In this document: piece after piece, positions 56,708 to 64,000 of the stretch
Layout of the letters: the number at the start of each line of letters is the position of its first letter
Position numbering within the stretch: position 1 is the stretch's first letter
Source: Pseudomonas sp. Bout1
GTDB lineage: Bacteria > Pseudomonadota > Gammaproteobacteria > Pseudomonadales > Pseudomonadaceae
DNA length: 64,000 nt
Assembly: GCF_034314165.1 (NCBI RefSeq)
Contig: NZ_JAVIWK010000001.1
Location: forward strand, 1,937,001-2,001,000
Direction of reading: 5' to 3'
Position numbers and translations under genes: made by a program
Notes under the pieces: model-generated
The model's input: the letters and a program-made list of their open reading frames with translations, nothing else
Databases searched by the model: none
Told to the model about the DNA's origin: nothing

Positions 56708-59398
56708 TCAGCGCTTCTCTTGCTTGTGCGGCAGCGGCGCAAACAACGCCTCAATGTCCTCATTCCCCAGCTTCCAATCCCCCGTCGTGCGCCCATCCAG
56801 AACGCCCGCCGCCAGATCAGATTTTTCCTTCTGCAAATGCTGGATTTTCTCTTCCACGGTGCCCCGGGCAATCATCTTGTAGACGAATACCGGCTTCTCC
56901 TGGCCAATGCGATACGCACGGTCGGTCGCCTGGTTTTCGGTGGCCGGGTTCCACCACGGGTCGTAGTGAATCACCGTGTCTGCTTCCGTCAGGTTAAGCC
57001 CGACACCGCCTGCCTTCAGGCTGATCAGAAAAATCTGCAGTTTGCCGCTCTGGAAGTCCTTCACCGGCGTGCGCCGATCCCGGGTTTGCCCGGTCAGCAG
57101 TGCGTAGGCCACGCCGCGTTTTTTCAATTCGGCTTCGATCAGGCTCAACATCGAGGTGAACTGGGAAAACAGTAGAATCCTGCGCCCTTCGGCAAACAAC
57201 TCCTCCAGCATCTCCAGCAAACTGTCGAGCTTGCCCGAGCTGCTGCCCTTGGCCGGCAACGTTGCATCATTGACCAAGCGCAAATCACAGCACACCTGGC
57301 GCAGCTTGAGCAGCGCTTCCAGGATGATGATCTGGCTGCGGGCCACGCCCTTGCGGGTGATCTCGTCGCGGACTTTCTTGTCCATCGCCAGGCGCATGGT
57401 TTCGTACACATCGCGTTGGGCTTCATTGAGGTCAACCCAGTGGATGATCTCGGTCTTGGGCGGCAATTCCGTCGCCACCTGTTCCTTGGTACGGCGCAGC
57501 AGGAACGGCTTGATCCGACCATTGAGGTGCTGCAATCGCACGTCGCTGCCGCGCTTTTCGATCGGTACGCGGTAATCGCGGTTGAAGCTTTTTACGTCCC
57601 CCAGCCAACCCGGCAGCAGGAAGTGGAACAGCGACCACAGCTCGCCCAAGTGGTTTTCCAGCGGCGTACCGCTGAGGCACAGGCGCTGGCGGGCATTCAG
57701 TTCGCGGGCCGCCTGGGCCGCCTTGCTGTTGGGGTTCTTGACGTACTGCGCTTCGTCGAGGATCAACACGTGCAAGGGCAGGGCGGCCAGTTGCTCGATG
57801 TCTTTGGGCAGCAGGGCGTAGGTGGTCAGCAGCAGGTCGTAGTCCTGCAACTGTTGGAAATGTTTCTTACGCCCGGCGCCATACAGCGCCAGTACTTTGA
57901 GCTGCGGCGTGAAGTGCGCCGCTTCATCGAGCCAGTTCGGGATCAGGCTGGTGGGCATCACCACCATGCACGGCCGGTCCAGGCGCCCGGCGATTTTCTC
58001 GCTCAGAATATGCGCCAGGGTTTGCAGGGTTTTGCCCAGGCCCATGTCATCCGCGAGAATCCCGCCGACGTCGAGCTGGCGCAGCGACTGCATCCAGCTC
58101 AGGCCTTCCAGCTGATAAGGGCGCAATGTCGCGTTCAAACCTTCGGGCGCTTCGCAGCTGAAATCCTTGATGTCCCGCAGGCGCTGGGCGAAGTTGCGGA
58201 TCTTTTCGCCGCCTTCCCATTGCAGTGGCAGGTCTTCCAGCGGGTTGAGGCGAATGGCGTCGGCCTTGGCCAGGCGCAGCGCGGTAGTGCCTGGCTCTTG
58301 CAGGTAGAACTCGCCCAGGGTCGCCAGCACCGGTTTCAGCCGGCCGTAGGGCAGCGCCACTTGCAATGGACCATGGCCGTTGGGCAGGCCTGGAATGTTC
58401 ACCAAAATCAACTCGTCATCGCGGCGCCGGGCGAGTTTTTCCGGGTTGAGGATCTCGGTGTGGGAGCGCATCAGGTTCAACAGGATCGGCAGCAAACTCA
58501 GGCGTTCGCCGTTGACGATGATCCCCAGTTCCAGGTCGAACCAGTCACGTTCCGGCACTTCGTCGACACTGGCGTACCAGTCGTCGACGGCGCTCAGGTC
58601 GAAACCGAAATCCTCATCGATCTGCAATTCCCAGCCTTGGGCGCGCAGGGTAGGGGAGGCATTCAGGGTGAAGTTCAGCCAGGCGCTGTCATTGACCATC
58701 TCGAACAGCTCGCCGGCGCTTTCCGGCAGGGCCTTGCTCTGGCGCGTGGCGATCTTGAAGCCCAGCAGCCGCAGTTGTTCGCGAAACTGTTGCTCCAGCT
58801 CGGGGTGGCGCTTGATCCGCAGGCTCTGCTGCTCCTGGCGCACGATGATGTCGGCGTTCTTCTGGCCGCTGACGTAGTTGCCCAGGTAGTTAAAGGACAA
58901 CGCCGCCCGGTGCTGGATATAACGCTGCATCTTGCCGTTGCGCGGCTCAAAGGCGCTGAACTCGATACTCGCCAGCCACAAACGTGGTACCGGCTGTACG
59001 TCTTCCATCACCACTTGCGGCAGTACCACGCGGTTATCCAGCACCGCCTGGAGTCTCTCCAGCAACTCGGCATCTTGGGCCGCCGCCGGGTAGGCCAGGG
59101 TTTCCTGGACCTTGAGCAGCACGGCGGCGATGTGTTTGCAGTTGGTGTGCACGGGGCAGGTGCAGCGGCTGTCTACCAGGATCAACGCGCCTTTGGCGGA
59201 TTCGCGCAGGGAGATGGTCTGGCGGTACACATTGCCGCCCGAGCCTTCGCAGCTGGCAATGATGGTGCTGTCGCCGGACTCCACAATGCGTACACGGTTT
59301 TCCAGGGCGTAGCGCCGGCCGCGCTCAAGGCTTTGCTCTTTAAAGCGATTGGCCCACGAAGGGGCCAGGGGTTTGGTCAACGATGACGTCAGGGGCAT
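56708..59398 (-). CDS. SWIM zinc finger SNF2-family helicase
   Basis: This 896-residue protein has an N-terminal SWIM zinc finger (C79, C81, C87, H89 in CTCPVHTNCKH), a long middle region, and a SNF2-type ATPase. Motif I is ADDMGLGKT, motif II is LDEAQ in VLILDEAQYVKNP, motif III is CLSGTPLENHLGELWSLFHF, and the C-terminal RecA lobe shows LLFSQFTSML, LKAGGVGLNL and DPWWNPATENQATDRAYRIG. It is a DNA translocase that probably remodels protein-DNA or polymerase complexes, a HepA/RapA relative. In P. aeruginosa the corresponding place beside nagZ holds a nucleoside phosphorylase gene, as I recall. Confidence 0.9.
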   Translation of the reverse strand: MPLTSSLTKPLAPSWANRFKEQSLERGRRYALENRVRIVESGDSTIIASCEGSGGNVYRQTISLRESAKGALILVDSRCTCPVHTNCKHIAAVLLKVQETLAYPAAAQDAELLERLQAVLDNRVVLPQVVMEDVQPVPRLWLASIEFSAFEPRNGKMQRYIQHRAALSFNYLGNYVSGQKNADIIVRQEQQSLRIKRHPELEQQFREQLRLLGFKIATRQSKALPESAGELFEMVNDSAWLNFTLNASPTLRAQGWELQIDEDFGFDLSAVDDWYASVDEVPERDWFDLELGIIVNGERLSLLPILLNLMRSHTEILNPEKLARRRDDELILVNIPGLPNGHGPLQVALPYGRLKPVLATLGEFYLQEPGTTALRLAKADAIRLNPLEDLPLQWEGGEKIRNFAQRLRDIKDFSCEAPEGLNATLRPYQLEGLSWMQSLRQLDVGGILADDMGLGKTLQTLAHILSEKIAGRLDRPCMVVMPTSLIPNWLDEAAHFTPQLKVLALYGAGRKKHFQQLQDYDLLLTTYALLPKDIEQLAALPLHVLILDEAQYVKNPNSKAAQAARELNARQRLCLSGTPLENHLGELWSLFHFLLPGWLGDVKSFNRDYRVPIEKRGSDVRLQHLNGRIKPFLLRRTKEQVATELPPKTEIIHWVDLNEAQRDVYETMRLAMDKKVRDEITRKGVARSQIIILEALLKLRQVCCDLRLVNDATLPAKGSSSGKLDSLLEMLEELFAEGRRILLFSQFTSMLSLIEAELKKRGVAYALLTGQTRDRRTPVKDFQSGKLQIFLISLKAGGVGLNLTEADTVIHYDPWWNPATENQATDRAYRIGQEKPVFVYKMIARGTVEEKIQHLQKEKSDLAAGVLDGRTTGDWKLGNEDIEALFAPLPHKQEKR

Positions 59399-59407
59399 GG
59401 TGCTGGA

Positions 59408-59977
59408 TCAGTCCTGGACGTCGGGCGGCGGTGCGCTGGGCGGTTTGGCGGTCAGCGAAGTGATCTTGATCAACAGGGCGAGGTGGCCGCCGTCCAGGTA
59501 GTTGAGCTGGTTGTTCTTGGTGCGCACGTCTTGCTGGCTGAGGTGCTCACTGGCAATCACGCTGCCGTTGGCGTCGAACTGGTTGACCCAGAAGTCTGCG
59601 TCGATATCGGTAAAGCGCCCAAGCTGCAGGCTCAGGGTGCCTTCAATCGGGAACTGGCCGAACTGTTCCGTGCCGTCACTGATCGCCAGCTTGACCGGCT
59701 GCTCACCGAGGTTTTGTTCCCACGTGCGGTGCAGCAACACCGTGTAGCTATTGTCGGCATTGAGTTTTTCGACGATGTTGCCCAGTCGCGGCGGGCTCAT
59801 TTTGTCGGCCGGCAGGCGTGGCGCGCCGGCGTCCCAGTTTTCTGGCGCTGCACGGCTGTTGATCACCGGCTCGGCGTTCTGGCGCACCAGGATCATCTCC
59901 ACCAGGTACGGGCTGTCGGCGAACGCCGAAGGGGCAACGACCACCAACAACAAGCTCAAAATGCGGAACAGGCGCAT
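59408..59977 (-). CDS. csiV: CsiV-family periplasmic protein
   Basis: This 189-residue protein has a signal peptide (MRLFRILSLLLVVVAPSAFA, residues 1-20) followed by SPYLVEMILVRQNAEP, the CsiV family start. CsiV binds peptidoglycan and in Vibrio is needed for the response to non-canonical D-amino acids. The C-terminus is Pro-rich. The ATG at 59977 begins the signal; an ATG 5 codons earlier overlaps mfd. It follows mfd closely, so co-transcription is likely. Confidence 0.88.
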   Translation of the reverse strand: MRLFRILSLLLVVVAPSAFADSPYLVEMILVRQNAEPVINSRAAPENWDAGAPRLPADKMSPPRLGNIVEKLNADNSYTVLLHRTWEQNLGEQPVKLAISDGTEQFGQFPIEGTLSLQLGRFTDIDADFWVNQFDANGSVIASEHLSQQDVRTKNNQLNYLDGGHLALLIKITSLTAKPPSAPPPDVQD

Positions 59978-59988
59978 TGGGGCGTCCT

Positions 59989-62900
59989 TCAAGCAGATTT
60001 CGGGATGAGGCGCTCAAACAGCGCCTCCAGTGTATTAAAGCGTTCTTCGGCGCGTTCCATCGGCACCATGAATTTGAACAGCGTAGCCCCTTCGAACTTG
60101 TAGCGATTGGGTTGGCCCTGAATCAGCTTGATCAGCACCAATGGGTCCACCGGCGTCTGTGCTTCGAACTCGATACGCCCGCCTTGCGGCCCGGCATCGA
60201 CTTTCTTTATACCAAGCTGTTCGGCCTGCAATTTCAGCAGGGTCAGGCGCACCAGGTTCTTGGTCGGTTCCGGCAGCAGGCCGAAGCGGTCGATCATCTC
60301 CACCTGCAGGTCCTTGAGGCCTTCTTCGTCGGAGGCCGAGGCGATTCGTTTGTACAGAATCAGCCGCGCGTGCACATCGGGCAGGTAGTCTTCGGGAATC
60401 AACGCCGGCAAGCGCAGGTTGATTTCCGGGCCGCCACCCAGTGGTTGGTCGAGGTTTGGTTGCTCGCCCTTGCGGATGGCTTTGACCGCCCGTTCGAGCA
60501 TCTCCATATAAAGAGTGAAACCCACCGCCTGGATCTGCCCGCTCTGGCCGTCGCCCAGCAATTCGCCGGCGCCGCGGATTTCCAGGTCGTTGGTGGCCAG
60601 CACAAAGCCGGCGCCGAGGTCCTGGGTGTTGGCGATCGCTTCCAGGCGCTTCTCGGCGTCGGAGGTGATCTGCTGGCGCGGTGGCGTCAGCAAATAGGCA
60701 TACGCCTGGTGGTGGCTGCGCCCGACTCGGCCGCGCAACTGGTGCAACTGCGCCAGGCCGAACTTGTCGGCGCGCTCGATGATGATGGTGTTGGCGCTGG
60801 GCACGTCGATGCCGGTCTCGATGATGGTCGAGGCGATCAGCACGTTGAAGCGCTTGTGGTAGAAGTCGCTCATTACCTGTTCGAGTTCGCGCTCGCGCAT
60901 CTGCCCGTGGCCGATGGCGATCCGGGCTTCCGGCACCAGTTCGGCGAGGTCGGCGGCGCATTTCTCGATGGTTTTTACATCGTTGTGCAGGTAGTACACC
61001 TGGCCGCCACGCAGCAACTCCCGCAGCAGGGCTTCCTTGACCGTGCTTTTGTTCTGCTCCATGACGAAGGTACGCACCGACAAGCGGCGCGCCGGTGGCG
61101 TGGCGATGATCGACAGGTCGCGCATGCCCGACACCGCCATGTTCAGCGTGCGCGGAATCGGCGTGGCGGTGAGGGTCAGGATGTCGACTTCGCTGCGTAG
61201 GTTTTTCAGCTGTTCTTTTTGACGCACACCGAAGCGGTGCTCTTCGTCGATGATCACCAGCCCCAGGTTTTTGATCTTCACATCGTCCGACAGCAACTTG
61301 TGCGTGCCGATGACGATGTCGATCTTGCCTTGCGCCAGGTCGGCGATGGCCGCGTTCACTTCCTTGGCCGACTTGAAGCGGCTCATCACTTCTACGGTCA
61401 CCGGCCAGTCGGCAAAGCGGTCGCGGAAGCTGTTGTAGTGCTGTTGGGCGAGCAGGGTGGTCGGCACCAGGATCGCCACCTGCCGGCCGCCATGCACCGC
61501 AATAAAGGCGGCGCGCATCGCCACTTCGGTCTTGCCGAAGCCCACGTCGCCGCACACCAGGCGGTCCATAGGCTTGGGCGCCAGCATGTCGGCCCGCACC
61601 GCGTCGATAGTGGTTTGCTGGTCCGGGGTTTCTTCGAAGGCGAAGCCGGCGCTGAAGGTCGCGTAGTCGGCTTTTGGGTCGGCAAACGCATAACCTTCGC
61701 GCGCGGCACGGCGGGCATAAATGTCGAGCAGCTCGGCGGCCACATCGCGTACCTGTTCGGCGGCCTTGCGCTTGGCTTTCTGCCAGGTCTCGGAGCCCAG
61801 GCGGTGCAATGGCGCGAGTGCGTCGTCGCTGCCGGTGTAGCGGGCGATCAGGTGCAGGTTGGCCACGGGCACGTAGAGCTTGGCGCCCTCGGCGTATTCC
61901 ATGGTGAGGAATTCAGCCACCTGGTTGTCGATCTCCAGGGTCTGCAGGCCCAGGTAGCGACCCACACCGTGGTCGATATGCACCACCGGCGCGCCTTCGC
62001 GCAGTTCGGTGAGGTTCTTGATCACCGCATCGTTGTTGGCGTCGGCGCGTTTTTCGCGACGACGACGCTGCATCACGCGTTGGCCGAACAGCGGGCTCTC
62101 GGCAATCAAGGCCAGGGCCGGGTCATCCAGCAGCAGACCTTCGTTCAGCGGCGCGATGGTGATCGCCAGGCGGTGCTTGCTTGCGACAAAGTCCGGCCAA
62201 CTGTCGACGGTTTTCGGGCGCAACTTGAGACGTTCCAGCAGTTCCAGCAGCACCTCGCGGCGCCCGGCGGACTCGGCGGTAAACAACACGCGGCCGGGGA
62301 AGTCACCGAGGAATTTCGACAGCGCTTCCAGCGGCTGACTGGCCTTGGCTTCAATCGCCAGGTTCGGCAGCGCTTGCGCCGGGAAGCGCTCGCGGCCGGC
62401 ACCTGTATCCACGTCCTGCTGGCTGGCGACTACGCGAGGCCAGTGCTTCAGGCGTGCGAAGCAGTCTTCCACCGGCAGGAACAATTCGGCCGGTGGCAAT
62501 AAAGGGCGCGACGGGTCGACGCGGCGTTCTTCATAACGGTTGCGCACGTCATTCCAGAAGTTCTCCGCCGCCTGTTCGATGCCTGGCAGCGAGAACACCT
62601 GGGTGTCTTGGGGCAGGTAGTCGAACAACGTGGAGGTTTCGTCGAAGAACAGTGGCAGGTAGTACTCGATACCGGCGGGGGTAATCCCGCTGCTTAAATC
62701 CTGAAAGATCGGGCAACGACGGAAGTCCACATCAAAACGTTCGCGGAAACGCGCCTTGAAGCGTGTGACCGCGTCTTTTTGCAACGGGAATTCCCGGGCC
62801 GGCAGCAGCTTGATCGACTGCACCTTGTCGATGGAGCGCTGGTTTTCCGGATCGAAGGTGCGCAGGGTTTCAATTTCGTCGTCGAACAGGTCGATCCGGT

Positions 62901-63426
62901 ACGGCAGTTTGCTGCCCATCGGGAACAGGTCGATCAACGCACCACGCACCGCGAACTCACCGTGCTCGTACACCCGATAACCACTGGCTTCAAGCCGGGT
63001 GCGCATCTGTTCCACGTCGAGCTTCTGGCCAATGTCCAGCACCAGGCTGCTGCCCAGCAGGAACTTGGTCGGCGCCAGGCGGTGCAAGGCCGTGGTGATC
63101 GGTACCACCAGCACGCCGTGGGCCAGTTCCGGCAAGCGGTACAGGCTGGCGATGCGCTGGGAAATGATGTCCTGGTGCGGCGAGAACAGATCGTAGGGCA
63201 GGGTTTCCCAGTCCGGGAAATGCAGTACCGGCAAATCGGGGGCGAAGAAACTCAGCTCCTGTTCCAACCGCTCGGCACTTTGGCTGTCGGCGGTGAGCAG
63301 CAGGGTAAAGCGCTTGGCAGCGCTGGCAGCCTCGGCGATAGCCAGGCTGAGGGCGGCACCGGGCAGGTTGCCCCAGTGCTGTTTACCTGCCGCAGCAGGG
63401 AGAATCGGTAGACGCAGAACGGGCAC
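59989..63426 (-). CDS. mfd: Transcription-repair coupling factor Mfd
   Basis: This 1145-residue ATPase pushes stalled RNA polymerase off damaged DNA and recruits UvrA. The N-terminal UvrB-like region includes HFPDWETLPYDLFSPHQDII. The polymerase-interacting domain follows HIDHGVGRYLGLQTLEI. The translocase motifs VCGDVGFGKTEVAMRAAF, VIIDEEHRFGVRQKE and TLTATPIPRTLNMA are intact, and the RecG-like part shows LRGRVGRSHHQAYAYLL. The likely start is GTG at 63426 (coding MPVLRLPILP), with GGAG 12 bases upstream. Length is normal. Confidence 0.96.
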   Translation of the reverse strand: MPVLRLPILPAAAGKQHWGNLPGAALSLAIAEAASAAKRFTLLLTADSQSAERLEQELSFFAPDLPVLHFPDWETLPYDLFSPHQDIISQRIASLYRLPELAHGVLVVPITTALHRLAPTKFLLGSSLVLDIGQKLDVEQMRTRLEASGYRVYEHGEFAVRGALIDLFPMGSKLPYRIDLFDDEIETLRTFDPENQRSIDKVQSIKLLPAREFPLQKDAVTRFKARFRERFDVDFRRCPIFQDLSSGITPAGIEYYLPLFFDETSTLFDYLPQDTQVFSLPGIEQAAENFWNDVRNRYEERRVDPSRPLLPPAELFLPVEDCFARLKHWPRVVASQQDVDTGAGRERFPAQALPNLAIEAKASQPLEALSKFLGDFPGRVLFTAESAGRREVLLELLERLKLRPKTVDSWPDFVASKHRLAITIAPLNEGLLLDDPALALIAESPLFGQRVMQRRRREKRADANNDAVIKNLTELREGAPVVHIDHGVGRYLGLQTLEIDNQVAEFLTMEYAEGAKLYVPVANLHLIARYTGSDDALAPLHRLGSETWQKAKRKAAEQVRDVAAELLDIYARRAAREGYAFADPKADYATFSAGFAFEETPDQQTTIDAVRADMLAPKPMDRLVCGDVGFGKTEVAMRAAFIAVHGGRQVAILVPTTLLAQQHYNSFRDRFADWPVTVEVMSRFKSAKEVNAAIADLAQGKIDIVIGTHKLLSDDVKIKNLGLVIIDEEHRFGVRQKEQLKNLRSEVDILTLTATPIPRTLNMAVSGMRDLSIIATPPARRLSVRTFVMEQNKSTVKEALLRELLRGGQVYYLHNDVKTIEKCAADLAELVPEARIAIGHGQMRERELEQVMSDFYHKRFNVLIASTIIETGIDVPSANTIIIERADKFGLAQLHQLRGRVGRSHHQAYAYLLTPPRQQITSDAEKRLEAIANTQDLGAGFVLATNDLEIRGAGELLGDGQSGQIQAVGFTLYMEMLERAVKAIRKGEQPNLDQPLGGGPEINLRLPALIPEDYLPDVHARLILYKRIASASDEEGLKDLQVEMIDRFGLLPEPTKNLVRLTLLKLQAEQLGIKKVDAGPQGGRIEFEAQTPVDPLVLIKLIQGQPNRYKFEGATLFKFMVPMERAEERFNTLEALFERLIPKSA

Positions 63427-63780
63427 GGAAGGTTGAGCTCCAAGCGTTGCGACAAAGTCGGTAATTGTAACGGCCCCGGGTGCCGCCTGTCAGTTGCTGA
63501 CTGAGCCTATTACGGTTTGTAGGAAATGTAGTGGCTAAGACAAACAAAGGCGCCTTTTGACTCATTATGTAGTGCCGAAATCGGCGTATGTTTCGGAGGG
63601 TTACGGACACTTTGTCACATTGGTCCAACAGGGGGTGCCCTGAAAGCCACGTATTTACTGGGCTCCAGCGCGGCGATATTTTTTTGCAAGAGGTTTTGTT
63701 GCTGGGCGCGCATTGCTCCGGGGGCGGTCGGGCGGCATAATGTAGCCCCTTTTTTCTGCCCCTACATGTGGAAGGTTCCC
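63427..63780. other. Divergent intergenic region between mfd and gap
   Basis: This 354-base gap holds the promoters of mfd (leftward) and gap (rightward). A CATAAT -10-like element is at 63736-63741 with a poor TTGCTC -35 element 17 bases upstream. I see no gene, no Anr box and no HexR-type TTGT-N8-ACAA palindrome here. Confidence 0.55.
63713..63741 (+). promoter_or_regulatory. Possible promoter of the gap gene
   Basis: TTGCTC (63713-63718) and CATAAT (63736-63741) are 17 bases apart and 39 bases before the gap start codon. The -10 is good and the -35 poor. Confidence 0.3.
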
Positions 63781-64000
63781 GTGACTCAGAAGCCCGACCA
63801 GTGTCTTGGTGAATGGATCGACCGTGAAGCACTCGCTGAAGCGATGATTCCGCTTATCGGTCAGCTATACCGCAATAACAATGTGGTGAGCTCGATCTAT
63901 GGCCGCAGCCTGATCAACCAATCAGTCATCGCGATTCTCAAGGCTCATCGCTTTGCTCGCCATCGTTCCGCCGACGACAGCGAACTCTCCGTCCACGAAA
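63781..64000 (+). CDS. gap: Glyceraldehyde-3-phosphate dehydrogenase with N-terminal extension, 5' part only
   Basis: The visible 73 codons read MTQKPDQCLGEWIDREALAE and then AMIPLIGQLYRNNNVVSSIYGRSLINQSVIAILKAH, broken here into two parts. This is the extra N-terminal segment of the long Pseudomonas GAPDH encoded next to mfd; the NAD-binding domain lies past the right edge. The start is GTG 63781, supported by GGAAGG 5 bases upstream. The identification relies on this distinctive N-terminus and on synteny with mfd. Confidence 0.85.
   Translation, partial: MTQKPDQCLGEWIDREALAEAMIPLIGQLYRNNNVVSSIYGRSLINQSVIAILKAHRFARHRSADDSELSVHE

Overview
This window is a high-GC gammaproteobacterial chromosome segment, almost certainly from the Pseudomonas fluorescens group. 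Reasons: the block anr - hemN - ccoSIHG - two tandem ccoNOQP operons - aer, and the block slt - uup - usp - fadBA - topA - sulA - lexA - psrA - nagZ - csiV - mfd - gap, both follow the gene order known in Pseudomonas. The protein sequences match that genus, and the intergenic repeats are the GTGGGAGCGGGCTTGCCCGCGAT type of REP found in fluorescent pseudomonads. No tRNA, rRNA, CRISPR, transposase or prophage gene was seen.

Region 1 (1-18.1 kb) is a respiratory and oxygen-response block. It has the start of apt, the oxygen regulator anr, a small coiled-coil protein, anaerobic hemN, the cbb3 oxidase assembly set ccoG-H-I-S plus a TauE/SafE-like membrane protein, two complete cbb3 oxidase operons, an alpha/beta hydrolase and the aerotaxis receptor aer. 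Anr-type boxes (TTGAY-N4-RTCAA) lie before hemN (perfect), before the distal ccoN (perfect, inside the 5' end of the divergent hydrolase gene), and in one-mismatch form before the proximal ccoN and ccoG.

Region 2 (18.1-29.7 kb) is an accessory polysaccharide locus placed between aer and acnA, two genes that are neighbours in P. aeruginosa. It makes GDP-mannose, converts it through Gmd to the 4-keto-6-deoxy sugar, aminates that with a perosamine-synthase-like enzyme, probably N-acylates it with a PglD-type acetyltransferase, polymerises it with three GT-B glycosyltransferase genes (one with two GT domains) and exports it through a Wzm/Wzt ABC transporter. It resembles the P. aeruginosa common polysaccharide (A-band) locus with the rhamnose step swapped for perosamine. 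From about 22.4 kb it looks richer in A/T than its flanks, and three genes start with TTG.

Region 3 (29.7-44.8 kb) is ordinary core: a CPBP membrane protease, aconitase AcnA, RlmM, TusA, a PmpM-type MATE pump, PdxB, a 57-residue conserved protein, an ABC exporter, lytic transglycosylase Slt, ABCF protein Uup and a universal stress protein.

Region 4 (44.8-64 kb) holds fatty-acid oxidation fadBA, topA and several small unknown genes, then the SOS pair lexA-sulA with two LexA boxes, psrA with two overlapping PsrA-type palindromes, nagZ, a SWIM/SNF2 helicase, csiV, mfd and the start of an unusual N-terminally extended gap gene. Five REP-type inverted-repeat pairs and one half-element sit between genes, and about a dozen terminator-like hairpins are visible. 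A possible leftward small RNA lies in the 450-base gap upstream of fadB.
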